This document shows positions 45,454 to 57,800 of a stretch of 64,000 bases of DNA, one piece after another (the stretch's first letter is position 1; every line of letters begins with the position of its first letter). The stretch covers positions 77,072,367 through 77,136,366 of the forward strand of contig OX638133.1 of NCBI GenBank assembly GCA_951804985.1, written 5' to 3'. The notes under the pieces are model-generated. The model did no database searches. It was not told the DNA's origin and was given only the letters and a program-made list of their open reading frames with translations. Both the position numbers and the translations under genes were made by a program. The DNA comes from Dryomyza anilis. Taxonomy: Eukaryota; Arthropoda; Insecta; Diptera; Dryomyzidae.

Positions 45454-45811
45454 ATGCCACGTCTTCGATCCCGATTATCTAACTTGCGGACATCAACTGG
45501 CGACGGCATACCACCATCAGAAGGGATTCCAACCAGGGAACAGCCTGAGCAGTTTCCATCTGTGGTGTTGTCTGATGCGCAGCTACGAATGTTGCTCTAC
45601 GACAAAACCGTTTCGCATGAAACCCTTAGTGGGTTTGCAGAACGCTTCAATGGATGTACAAAATTTTGAGATTTTTCTGACAAATCTGCAAATATACAAA
45701 TCCGTTAAAGGAGTTCCATATAAGATTGCGCTCACTGAACTGCCGCTTCTACTGGGTGGTTATGCTGCCTTGTGGTATACAGGAGTCCGTTTCCCATATA
45801 TTGGCAATTGA
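45454..45811 (+). pseudogene. Gag remnant of the gypsy-like element
   Basis: Two overlapping frames, 45454-45669 (from ATG) and 45575-45811, join by a frameshift near 45660. The second contains a VYK/IYK...ALTELPLLLGGYAALWY-type block that matches capsid domains of Ty3/gypsy elements. The capsid is incomplete and no zinc knuckle is seen. It cannot make a functional Gag. Protease, reverse transcriptase and RNase H, expected next, are absent. Confidence 0.6.
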
Positions 45812-45838
45812 CCTGTTTGAACCTCTTCCACCAAGTGA

Positions 45839-46680
45839 TGGATTTTAGTATATTTTTATAATAGAAGACACGGCAACTCGTTGGGTTGAAGTTTTTTCTT
45901 TGAAAGAAGCTACAGCAAAAATTTGTGCAAGCACTCTTCTTAATGTAGTTTTTCTCCGTTTTGGCTTACCACGACGAGTTATTAGCGATAAAGGACCGCA
46001 GTTTATATCAACAGTTATGTAGTATTTAGTACGTTCCTTGGGAATCCAACAGAAATTAATTCCACTATATCATCCTCAAGTGAACATGGTGGAACGTAAA
46101 AATTTGGATTTACAAGTACGATTATCCATATTAGTTGAAGAAAAGCACAATTCATGGAGCAAATACCTGCTTGCCGTACGATTCGCTATAAATACTGTTG
46201 TTTGCAGAAATACTGGATACACAGCGGCTTACTTAAATTTCGGTTGAGTATTAAGAACACCAGTAGAAATCTCGCATGATCTATCTAGAATCGTATACAA
46301 TCGAAATTTTGAAGAAGAAATTATACCACAATTAAAGATATTTTCCGAAATATTAAAAGAATCAGAAGATCATAATATTTACAAGAAAAGCACTGACAAT
46401 TTATAAAGTAGGTGATTTAGTTTGGGTAACAACCATGTACTCAGCAATGCATCAAAGCAAGTATTATCGAAGTTTGTTCCACGACGTGATGGACCGTATA
46501 TTATTTTAAAAGAACTTAGCAGAAACACTTCTTAAGTTGGCAGATCATCAGATGTTAACTCAACAGTTGGAGTTTTGCACACATCAGCTTTAACACCAGT
46601 TATTCGTAATGAACAACAGGCAACAAATCCAATATTTCCAATTTGAAGAAGAGGTCGGCCTAGAAGAATTGCATAAAGCA
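45839..46680 (+). pseudogene. Integrase remnant of the gypsy-like element
   Basis: Directly after the gag piece come integrase-core signatures in broken frames: an Asp in EDTATRW, SDKGPQF with the second Asp, and the catalytic Glu in NMVERKN, followed by a typical NSWSKYL...N.....TGYT block (open at 46038-46247). In-frame stops lie near 46020 and 46244. A degraded C-terminal part with RRGRPRR runs to ~46670. The order gag-integrase with RT missing indicates an internal deletion of several kilobases. Confidence 0.7.
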
Positions 46681-46703
46681 AACCGAGACGATTATCACTT
46701 TAT

Positions 46704-46838
46704 GAGGGGGAGTATTTCGTGAAGCACTTGCAACCGACTCTACTTTAATTATTTTATTATTCTGTATTAAATCATGTTCACTTTAAAATTATGAAGTATT
46801 CCTTTCAAATTTCATACAATAAAATTTCATTCAAAGCT
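46704..46838 (+). mobile_element. Polypurine tract and 3' LTR of the gypsy-like element
   Basis: GAGGGGGAG (46704-46712) is a plausible polypurine tract. The LTR copy then starts near TATTTCGTGAAGCACTTGC and ends CATTCAAAGCT at 46838. A few substitutions separate it from the 5' copy, so the insertion is not very recent. No clear target duplication was found. Confidence 0.65.
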
Positions 46839-46952
46839 AGACTTTCTTGATTATATCTTATATATTATATATTTTACTTTACGATGATGCGTAATGGGGA
46901 AACATATTGGCGCCATGTATCATGTAATATTAGAGCACATAGTTCATACATA

Positions 46953-47102
46953 CACTAAAATAAAAAGTGCAAAATTACTAACAAAATTGTAAATTTACGC
47001 AACAAATTATTTACAAAATGAGACTTCATGAGAATAATTTAATAAATAATTGATAATAAGTTCTGCGTAAATTTGATTTACATATGTACTTTTATTTCAT
47101 GT
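46953..47102. mobile_element. Small inverted-repeat element (possible MITE)
   Basis: CACTAAAATAAAAAGTGCAA at the left and TACTTTTATTTCATGTG at the right are loosely inverted, and AAATTTACGCA/TGCGTAAATTT form a matching internal pair. ~150 bp. TA precedes it but is not repeated after it. Confidence 0.35.
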
Positions 47103-47168
47103 GATTACGAATATACTTACGTATGTTTGATAGTATACTTTCGTATATTTATAAATATGCTTTCGTAT

Positions 47169-47255
47169 AGCCGCCGTAGCTCAGTGGTTAGTGCGTTGGA
47201 CTGCGAGCCAAAAGGTCCCCGGTACAAAATTTCTAACCACTGAGCTACCGCGGCT
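47169..47255. repeat. Head-to-head SINE fragments
   Basis: GCCGCCGTAGCTCAGTGGTTAG...GGACTGCGAGCC...GGTCCCCGGT (47170-47223) is the tRNA-like head of the SINE at 3762. It is followed at 47233-47255 by the exact complement of the first part (CTAACCACTGAGCTACCGCGGCT). The result is a 22-bp stem with a ~40-bp loop. Confidence 0.75.
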
Positions 47256-47518
47256 AAATTTAATAATATATAATTATGGGTATAATACACATATACTTCA
47301 GTAAATACACGGTTTATGAAAGCACATTAGTATCTTTACTCATACACATTTTACTTAATATATTTAGCAAATTTCGATTACTCTAAAATATAGTTAATTT
47401 TATGTAAAATGTATAATAGATGAATAATTCGTACAATTCATGAAAGAAAGTGTATCATATGCATCAGAAATATCCTTCGTATATATACGAATAATGTTTT
47501 GCATATTTACAAAATATA

Positions 47519-47997
47519 TTAGGGTAGACTGGGGTTCTGCCTTCAAAAAAAAAAATTTAAATATTTTGTAAAATTCTTTTGATGGGTTTATTACATGGAG
47601 TGGTTCGTGATCTAACGATTTGTATTAACAAAATAAAATGTATCTGTATTTTATTTGTTTTTTGATTAAAAGATACATGACTTAGTATCATTTAATCTAC
47701 GTCTATTTATTTGCCTTACTCCATTTGTATTTTTAAAGATATGCAATAATTAATTGAAAACGTCCAAATTGCACACTTTTTAATAGCAAATAACACCACT
47801 CTAGACATTTTTTAATGCATTTTTGTCACTTGTTCTAGAAAAGCAATAAGATTAAAATCATGTATGAACAAATGGATGCCATATTAAGAAACACTTGTGA
47901 GTAGTTTTTTTTTTTGTCTAGAAATGAATTAACTTATTAAAAAAATTACAACATCCCACATTACCCCATTTCCCACATTACCTCAGGCGCCCCTAAA
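47519..47997. mobile_element. Putative DNA element with GGGTAGACTGGGGT end
   Basis: TTAGGGTAGACTGGGGTTCTG at the left and CCCACATTACCTCAGGCGCCCCTAA at the right are imperfect inverted repeats. CCCACATTACCCC is iterated just inside the right end. The interior is AT-rich without coding. Ends are inferred, as the match has several substitutions. Confidence 0.45.
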
Positions 47998-48242
47998 TAA
48001 AAATTGTGTAAGATGGAAAGTCTTTTTTTTGCACAAATTGTTAATTTTGCTGATAATTCGAACACATTTTATAAATTAACGAAACCTAATTGGTGTAGGT
48101 GGTATTTTACGATAACATCTCTTGATTTTTCACTGAGTAAATTTCAAATTTTATATTTGGTTAACATTTGTTATGATTTTATAATACTTTCTAACCAAAC
48201 TACACACCCCTGACAACACGCGTATCTAAATTGCATTTATAA

Positions 48243-48416
48243 GTTATCCAAACATCCTTTATCGACAGTTTCGACATGATCCGATCTCGAGTGCAAAGGT
48301 CACGTACGTCTAACGATCGCGCCATGACACCAACGCATTTCTATTACGCCCTACAAATCAACCCTACTGCGCATAAACTACCCCGAGACCAAGCTGCGCA
48401 GGTGGCATTATGTTGA
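48243..48416 (+). other. Coding-like segment, unidentified
   Basis: A 57-codon open stretch without AT bias, with ATG at 48276 (MIRSRVQRSRTSNDRAMT) and ending RDQAAQVALC before TGA. The arginine/serine-rich start and GC near half stand out in this AT-rich region. GCAG|GTGGCA at 48398-48407 could be a splice donor. It could be a single exon, a 5' leader or a regulatory patch. Confidence 0.27.
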
Positions 48417-49491
48417 GTTAAAACTTCGATAAGAAAAAATTAAATCACTGAAATAACAACATTTTCTAAACGACACACGATCGTATATAAATTATACAAA
48501 CACACAACCCATAGTTAGATGCTGGTTGTGATTTATTCATTGTTTATCATTTCTTGCTCTTGTTATGTTTTATTGTGGTCACAACGTAGGGTTGAATCGG
48601 ACCGAGCTAAACGATATTCGATAGTCCTTTAAACATTAATTACACTGGCACAGTTTGAGTTTCTCATTTGAAGCGCGCATATAAATTCCTTTTATAGTCT
48701 TTAATCGGTGAATAACACCATCCTGTGTGTTTTTTTACTGTTGCATATTTGAAAACGCACAAACTACAAGGAGTGTTTTGCGTGTTGAAAACGTTTTAAA
48801 GGTTCTCGAAATCTGACGACAGCGCGGTTACACATTTTTATGTCCAGCTGATTTTTGGGTCCAGTTGATTTGATTGTTCACTTTTGTAAAATCATTTGGT
48901 CTATTTTGTTGCCTACACAAATAATTGACACGTATTTGTTAAAATATAGTTTGTCATTGAAATATTTTCATTGTGTCATTTGTTATCTAACGAATGCGTT
49001 ATTGGTTTCGATTCGATATTCGATCGTAGCAAGGCACAAGTAGTATGAATGATTGTTTTATATTTTATTTGTAGTAATTTATGTTTATTTGAATTTCTCA
49101 CGAATTTGCAAAAATTTTGAATTTGAGAAAAAGAACATTCATAAAGGAAGGTCAGATGAAATGGGAAACCACAAGTTACTTTGTTGTATATTACCATAAA
49201 GTGAAAGGATTTTTTTAATATACAAGGTATATTTGCAAAGGAAGATGGATCGCAGATCACAATTAACTGATAACATTCATTTTTAATACCCTAGGTTGAT
49301 TGTCAGTTGGTTTTTCTGTAAGCCTAGTTGGTTTTCCATTAAACGTAATTGCTAAATTGACTCAGAAGTTGACAGTTAGCAGAAGTTGATAATGAGCAGT
49401 CAGTTGTTTAGTAATTTAGACAAGAAGCCGAAAAGTCTACAGTCTTTATTCAAATTTGTGCGAGGGAATTTCACCATCTAAAAAACCTCTG
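48417..49491. other. No gene recognised
   Basis: Mixed AT-rich sequence. GC-richer patches near 48590-48680 and 48780-48830 have no open frame worth reporting. The minus frame at 48976-49260 is not supported by composition. Confidence 0.4.
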
Positions 49492-49605
49492 AGAGTAAAA
49501 ATTGCATTGAAATAGCCTATTACCCAGCCTTTCGGAGACCGTTCGGACTCATTCGGACTACCATTTAACTGCAGGTCCCGACAATTAATGGTAAGAGAGC
49601 GCTAC
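49492..49605 (+). mobile_element. SINE body fragment, old
   Basis: GAGAGTAAAAATTGC, AGCCTTTCGGAGACCGTTCGGA, AACTGCAGGTCCCGAC and AATGGTAAGAGAGCGC follow the order of the body of the SINE at 3762-4069 (from about 3905), with many substitutions. Head and tail are absent. Confidence 0.5.
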
Positions 49606-49639
49606 GTCAATACGGAGGGAGAAAATTCTAAAATCCAGT

Positions 49640-49935
49640 AGTAATATACGGAAAAACCGAAAATTCTTAATTTTAAGAAACAAATCTACTTAATTGTCAA
49701 AAAAAGTATCTAAGTGAAATTATTTTTATTATAAATAATTAATTTCTTAGGTATCAAAAAAGTAACTACTTAATTAGAATAATTTTCGATAATGCAGATT
49801 AGTTGTTGTTTTTTCGATCTTGCTGTGTCTGTGATATTCGTTACTGTGCATTGTTTTTCGTAGTCCGTTGTCTGTTTGTTCGTGTGTCTGTCTGTCGATA
49901 TGTTGAAAGTAACTAAAAGCAATTCTTTCGAAGCT
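49640..49935 (-). mobile_element. Family G fragment, reverse orientation
   Basis: TTAAGAAACAAATCTACTTA, TTAGGTATCAAAAAAGTAACTAC, GTAGTCCGTTGTCTGTTTG and TGTTGAAAGTAACT are the complements, in order, of blocks in 61795-62406 and 30263-30852. The right part is cut near the minisatellite that begins at 49985. Confidence 0.5.
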
Positions 49936-49984
49936 AGCATAAATATAAAATAAATTACCTTAAATTATTTTTAATTACGACTTG

Positions 49985-50210
49985 TGCCCGTAGAATACTT
50001 CCCGGTAGATTTCTTCTCCGTATGACGCTTTCCCGTAGAATTCTTCCCCGTAGTGTTTTTCCAGGAGAAGTTTTAGTGTGGTGACTTTTAGTGTGGTGGG
50101 TTTTAGTGTGATGAATTTAGTGTGGTGAATTTAGTGTGCTGAGTTTTAGTGTGGTGAGTTTTAGTGTGTTGAGTTGGGTGTGGTGAATTTTGAGTGGTGA
50201 GATAAATTAA
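49985..50210. repeat. Two-part minisatellite, second locus, reverse orientation
   Basis: CCCGTAGAATTCTTCCCCGTAG units (49985-50060) pass through TGTTTTTCCAGGAGAAGTTTTAG into TTTTAGTGTGGTGA(A/G) units (50075-50205). This is the complement of 42314-44430, with the same junction, but much shorter and with no LINE. Confidence 0.85.
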
Positions 50211-50607
50211 GATGAGTAACATCCAATTTTAAAGTTTAGTTGAAATCGATATCATTAGGGCTGACATATAGCGTACTGAATTTTTGGGTTCTATGGGAGG
50301 TGCCACTCCACTTTGCCCAATATAGTTTATATATGGTTTAGGATACTCAATTGACTTTATAGCAAAGTAATGCAAATTGTCAGAAAAATACATTCAGTGG
50401 TTTGAATATGGTTGAATATTTTATTGTAATTTTATATGTATATTTATAATTTTTTATTAATCTTATTTTACTTTGATTTTTATTTAATTATTAATATTCT
50501 GAAACCGTTTACTTAGTTATACACTTTCTTCTCTTCTGCTGCCTCCACTGTTGGTCGATGTATAAACCTTTTGTATGTTTGCTACTTATGCGCGATCTCA
50601 TCAAAAA
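50211..50607. other. No gene recognised
   Basis: AT-rich sequence between the minisatellite and the split DINE-A; nothing to report. Confidence 0.5.
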
Positions 50608-50896
50608 ACGAGTTGTGAAAGTTAGGTCACATGGGTAAGTTCGGTCACATGGGGCGGATTTTTATAGTCGGTCGGGCCCGACTATGGAATACCCTACACC
50701 TTTGGTGGGGATATTAATGTGGGATATTTAATTGCATACCTTAATTTTAAAGTTTTTAATTATGATTTACCACCCCACCCTCAGAATATTATTCATAAAT
50801 CAGAAATTTACGTCTTATATCCCCATAAATTAAAAAAATTATATAAAAGTATAAACAACTAAAAAAAATTTGAAAAATATAATTGGGCGGACCACG
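50608..50896 (-). mobile_element. DINE-1-like family A, 3' half of the copy split by the giant element
   Basis: CGAGTTGTGAAAG, the GGTCGGGCCCGACTAT hairpin and GGTGGGGATATTAATGTGGG up to GGGCGGACCACG, where the 10.3-kb element begins. GGACCACG (50889-50896) is the left copy of the target duplication. The other half resumes at 61207. Confidence 0.85.
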
Positions 50897-51816
50897 ACTG
50901 GTGTGAAGATAGCCCACGAGGCGAATTGGAAGATAGCCCACAATTTGAATTCGCCGCAAATTTTTTTTTTTTTGCTTAAAAGTACAAAATATCATTGTTT
51001 TATAGATAAATTCCATTATTTATGCAATTAAATGATCATTAATGCAGTTAAAATACCAAAAACTATACATTTTTGACGAATTAGCTGAGTTTCAGTGCAC
51101 TTCACGTGGCCATAGTATTTCAATGCAGATTGTGTTGCAATACTAAATTTTCGCATCCTAAAATAACTTAATAGTATAACAAAGGCATTAGAAGATATTT
51201 TTGGGGTCGGTCCACCTCAGAATTAGGTGAAAACCTATATAAAACCGGTGCAAAATCACAAAAACACGTATTTTTCATAAGGTACTCATATTGAAATCAA
51301 TTTTCCGAGACTTTAAGAAAAAACCTCATCGGGATTTTTTTTTTTATAGAAAGCTAATAGTATAAGGAAACATCTGCTATATTCGATATATATGATTTCA
51401 GGGGACATCGCATCGAAATCGAGCACTGAATTTGAAATATTAGTTTTATGATACAAAATATAGGGTGTTCTATTTAAATGCACATTTTAAAAGTTATGAA
51501 TATTTTCTCACCGTGTATTTTTTTTTATAAATACCCAATACCAATACAAAACTTTTCTGAAACCAACATATATCCGATTTAGATCATATAGATCATATAG
51601 AAATCGGGCGTTGAACATAACATGTGGTTATTACACTTATTATTCATTTTTTTTTTAAACCACATATTTGAAGATGAAAAAAATATAGAAAGCGTAGACA
51701 GATTTTCAATATTTTTGATTCTAATGAAAGATTGCTTAATTATCTTACTTTAATTTTTTAAAAAGTACCAGCCCACAATTTATTTTGAGTCCTTCATGGT
51801 TAAAATTGATGTTAAA
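50897..51816 (+). repeat. Left terminal inverted repeat of the giant element
   Basis: Matches the complement of 60286-61206 with few differences. The outer ~370 bp are found only in the arms. The inner ~550 bp (from TCATATTGAAATCAATTTTCC near 51285) are part of the 1.44-kb monomer. GAAGATAGCCCAC occurs twice near the tip (50905, 50929), and GGCGAATT/AATTCGCC form a small inverted pair there. Confidence 0.9.
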
Positions 51817-54800
51817 AAAAAGTCTAATTTTTTTTTTTTTTACAAAATTAACACCAATATTGATGAAGTATTTTTGTACTTTAAATGATTTTTTCACAAT
51901 GTATTTAATTTTAAACAATCGACAATGGTATTCTACAAATTTTATGGAGTCGGTGTACCACCACTTTAGGGGACATAACTGCTAAATCTTGTCATTAACA
52001 TAAAAAAAAGCATATTGTACATGAAGTTTTTATAGCAATTTACAGATTTTGAGCCAATAAGAATCTTTCTCGCAGTGTATTTTTTTATGAAATTGCTAAT
52101 GATATTTGTAAACAGTTTTGAATTCGTTTAACGTTTGATTTAGCAGAAATACATAGAAAAAAAATAATAATAACAACAAAATATGTGAATTTGTCATATG
52201 ATACTCATATTGAAATCGATTTTCCGAGACTTTAAGAAAAAACCTCATCGGGAATTTTTTTTTATGGAAAGCCAATAGTATAAGGAAACATATTCTATAT
52301 TCGACATATACGATTTCAGGGGACATCGCACCGAAATCGAGCACTGAATATGAAATATTAGTTTTATCATACAAAATATAGGGTGTTTCATTTGTGTTTT
52401 TATACCTTAAATGATTTTTTCACTGTGTATTTAATTTTAAACAATCGACCATGGTATTCTACAACTTTTGTAGAGACGGTATACCACCAGTACTGGGGTC
52501 ATAACTTCAAAATCTGGCCATAAACATGAGAAAAGTATATATTATATGCAGTATTTAGACAAATTTACAGATTTTGAGCCAGTAAGAAACTTTCTCAACG
52601 TGTATTTTTTTTTTAAGTATCTGATAGTATTTGTAAACAGTTCTAAATTTGTTTTACCTCAGATTTAGGAGAAATACATAGAAAAAAAAGTAGTAATAAC
52701 TGCAAAATATGTGAATTGGTCATATGGACTCGTATTGAAATCGATTTTCCGAGACTTTAAGAAAAAACCTCATCGGGAATTTTTTTTTATGGAAAGCCAA
52801 TAGTATAAAGAAACATATTCTATATTCGATATATATGATTTCAGGGGACATCGCACCGAAATCGGGCACTGAATTTGAAATATTAGTTTTATGATACAAA
52901 ACATAGGGTGTTATAATTGAATGAATATTTCAAGAGTTATGAATATTTTCTCACCGTGTATTTTTTTTTTGTAAATACCCAATACTAATACAAAACTTTT
53001 CTGTAACCAACATATATCCGATTTATGGGGAGATCATATAGAAATCGGACGTTGAACATAGCATGTGGTTATTACACTTATTATTATTTTTTTTTTAAAC
53101 AACATATTTGAAGATGAAAAAGTATAGAAAACTTAAACGGATTTTCAATATTTTTGATTCTAATGAAAGATTGCTTAATTATCTTACTTTAATTTTTTTA
53201 AAAGTACCAGCCCACAATTTATTTTGACTCCTTCATAGTTAAATTTGATGTTAAAAAAAGTCTAAATTTTTTTTATTTTTCACAAAATTAACACCAATAT
53301 TGATGTACTATTTTTGTATTTTAAATGATTTTTTCACTGTGTATTTAATTTTATACTATCGAACATGGTATTCTACAACTTTTATGGAGTCGGTGTACCA
53401 TCAGTTTATGGGACATAACTTCTAAATCTTGTCATTAACATAAAAAAAGTATATTTTACATGAAGGTTTTATACGAATTTACAGATTTTGAGCCAGTATG
53501 AGTCTTTCTCGCAGTGTATTTTTTTAAGAAATTGCTAATGACATTTGTAAACAGTTTTGAATTCGTTTAACGTCTGATTTAGCAGAAATACATAGAAAAA
53601 AAATAATAATAACTACAAAATATGTGAATTTGTCATATGGTACTCATATTGAAATCGATTTTCCGAGACTTTAAGAAAAAACCTCATCGGGAATTTTTTT
53701 TTATGGAAAGCCAATAGTATAAGGAAACATATTCTATATTCGACATATACGATTTCAGGGGACATCGCACCGAAATCGAGCACTGAATATGAAATATTAG
53801 TTTTATCATACAAAATATAGGGTGTTTCATTTGTGTTTTTATACCTTAAATGATTTTTTCACTGTGTATTTAATTTTAAACAATCGACCATGGTATTCTA
53901 CAACTTTTGTAGAGACGGTATACCACCAGTACTGGGGTCATAACTTCAAAATCTGGCCATAAACATGAGAAAAGTATATATTATATGCAGTATTTAGACA
54001 AATTTACAGATTTTGAGCCAGTAAGAAACTTTCTCAACGTGTATTTTTTTTTTTAAGTATCTGATAGTATTTGTAAACAGTTCTAAATTTGTTTTACCTC
54101 AGATTTAGGAGAAATACATAGAAAAAAAAGTAGTAATAACTGCAAAATATGTGAATTGGTCATATGGTACTCGATTTTCCGAGACTTTAAGAAAAAACCT
54201 CATCGGGAATTTTTTTTTATGGAAAGCCAATAGTATAAGGAAACATATTCTATATTCGATATATATGATTTCAGGGGACATCACACCGAAATCGGGCACT
54301 GAATTTGAAATATTAGTTTTATGATACAAAACATAGGGTGTTATATTTGAATGAATATTTCAAGAGTTATGAATATTTTCTCACCGTGTATTTTTTTTTT
54401 GTAAATACCCAATACTAATACAAAACTTTTCTGTAACCAACATATATCCGATTTATGGGGAGATCATATAGAAATCGGACGTTGAACATAGCATGTGGTT
54501 ATTACACTTATTATTATTTTTCTTTTTAAACAACATATTTGAAGATGAAAAAAGTATAGAAAACTTAAACGGATTTTCAATATTTTTGATTCTTATGAAA
54601 GATTGCTTAATTATCTTACTTTAATTTTTTAAAAAGTACCAGCCCACAATTTATTTTGACTCCTTCATAGTTAAATTTGATGTTAAAAAAAGTCTAAATT
54701 TTTTTTATTTTTCACAAAATTAACACCAATATTGATGTACTATTTTTGTATTTTAAATGATTTTTTCACTGTGTATTTAATTTTATACTATCGAACATGG

Positions 54801-57800
54801 TATTCTACAACTTTTATGGAGTCGGTGTACCATCAGTTTATGGGACATAACTTCTAAATCTTGTCATTAACATAAAAAAAGTATATTTTACATGAAGGTT
54901 TTATACGAATTTACAGATTTTGAGCCAGTAAGAATCTTTCTCGCAGTGTATTTTTTTATGAAATTGCTAATGACATTTGTAAACAGTTTTGAATTTGTTT
55001 AACGTCTGATTTAGCAGAAATACATAGAAAAAAAATAATAATAACTACAAAATATGTGAATTTGTCATATGGTACTCATATTGAAATCGATTTTCCGAGA
55101 CTTTAAGAAAAAACCTCATCGGGAATTTTTTTTTATGGAAAGCCAATAGTATAAGGAAACATATTCTATATTCGGCATATACGATTTCAGGGGACATCGC
55201 ACCGAAATCGAGCACTGAATATGAAATATTAGTTTTATCATACAAAATATAGGGTGTTTCATTTGTGTTTTTATACCTTAAATGATTTTTTCACTGTGTA
55301 TTTAATTTTAAACAATCGACCATGGTATTCTACAACTTTTGTAGAGACGGTATACCACCAGTACTGGGGTCATAACTTCAAAATCTGGCCATAAACATGA
55401 GAAAAGTATATATTATATGCAGTATTTACACAAATTTACAGATTTTGAGCCAGTAAGAAACTTTTTCACCGTGTATTTTTTCTTTTTTAATTTCTGATAA
55501 CATTTTTAAACAGTTCTAAATTTGTTTTACTTCAGATTTAGGATAAATACATAGAAAAAAATAGTAATAACTGCAAAATATGTGAAATGGTAGTATGTTA
55601 CTCATATTGAAATCGATTTTCCGAGACTTTAAGAAAAAACCTCATCAGGAATTTTTTTTTATAGAAAGCTAATAGTATAAGGAAACATATTCTATATTCG
55701 ATATATATGATTTCAGGGGACATCGCATCGAAATCGAGCACTGAATTTGAAATATTAGTTTTATGATACAAAATATAGGGAGTTATATTTGAATGAATAT
55801 TTTAAGAGTTATGAATATTTTCTCACCGTGTATTTTTTTTTGTAAATACCCATCACTAATACAAAACTTTTCTGTAACCAACATATTCCGATTTATTGGG
55901 AGATCATATAGAAATCGGGCGTTGAACATAACATTTGGTTATTACACTTATTATTCATTTTTTTTTAAACCACATATTTGAAGATGAAAAAAGTATAGAA
56001 AGCGTAGACAGATTTTCAATATTTTTGATTCTAATGAAAGATTGCTTAATTATCTTACTTTAATTTTTTAAAAAGTACCAGCCCACAATTTATTTTGAGT
56101 CCTTCATGGTTAAAATTGATGTTAAAAAAAAGTCTAATTTTTTTTTTTTTTACAAAATTAACACCAATATTGATGAAGTATTTTTGTACTTTAAATGATT
56201 TTTTCACAATGTATTTAATTTTAAACAATCGACAATGGTATTCTACAAATTTTATGGAGTCGGTGTACCACCACTTTAGGGGACATAACTGCTAAATCTT
56301 GTCATTAACATAAAAAAAAGCATATTGTACATGAAGTTTTTATAGCAATTTACAGATTTTGAGCCAATAAGAATCTTTCTCGCAGTGTATTTTTTTATGA
56401 AATTGCTAATGATATTTGTAAACAGTTTTGAATTCGTTTAACGTTTGATTTAGCAGAAATACATAGAAAAAAAATAATAATAACAACAAAATATGTGAAT
56501 TTGTCATATGATACTCATATTGAAATCGATTTTCCGAGACTTTAAGAAAAAACCTCATCGGGAATTTTTTTTTATGGAAAGCCAATAGTATAAGGAAACA
56601 TATTCTATATTCGACATATACGATTTCAGGGGACATCGCACCGAAATCGAGCACTGAATATGAAATATTAGTTTTATCATACAAAATATAGGGTGTTTCA
56701 TTTGTGTTTTTATACCTTAAATGATTTTTTCACTGTGTATTTAATTTTAAACAATCGACCATGGTATTCTACAACTTTTGTAGAGACGGTATACCACCAG
56801 TACTGGGGTCATAACTTCAAAATCTGGCCATAAACATGAGAAAAGTATATATTATATGCAGTATTTAGACAAATTTACAGATTTTGAGCCAGTAAGAAAC
56901 TTTCTCAACGTGTATTTTTTTTTTTAAGTATCTGATAGTATTTGTAAACAGTTCTAAATTTGTTTTACCTCAGATTTAGGAGAAATACATAGAAAAAAAA
57001 GTAGTAATAACTGCAAAATATGTGAATTGGTCATATGGTACTCGTATTCAAATCGATTTTCCGAGACTTTAAGAAAAAACCTCATCGGGAATTTTTTTTT
57101 ATGGAAAGCCAATAGTATAAGGAAACATATTCTATATTCGATATATATGATTTCAGGGGACATCACACCGAAATCGGGCACTGAATTTGAAATATTAGTT
57201 TTATGATACAAAACATAGGGTGTTATATTTGAATGAATATTTCAAGAGTTATGAATATTTTCTCACCGTGTATTTTTTTTTTGTAAATACCCAATACTAA
57301 TACAAAACTTTTCTGTAACCAACATATATCCGATTTATTGGGAGATCATATAGAAATCGGACGTTGAACATAGCATGTGGTTATTACACTTATTATTATT
57401 TTTCTTTTTAAACAACATATTTGAAGATGAAAAAAGTATAGAAAACTTAAACGGATTTTCAATATTTTTGATTCTTATGAAAGATTGCTTAATTATCTTA
57501 CTTTAATTTTTTAAAAAGTACCAGCCCACAATTTATTTTGACTCCTTCATAGTTAAATTTGATGTTAAAAAAAGTCTAAATTTTTTTTATTTTTCACAAA
57601 ATTAACACCAATATTGATGTACTATTTTTGTATTTTAAATGATTTTTTCACTGTGTATTTAATTTTATACTATCGAACATGGTATTTTACAACTTTTATG
57701 GAGTCGGTGTACCATCAGTTTATGGGACATAACTTCTAAATCTTATCATTAACATAAAAAAAGTATATTTTACATGAAGGTTTTATACGAATTTACAGAT

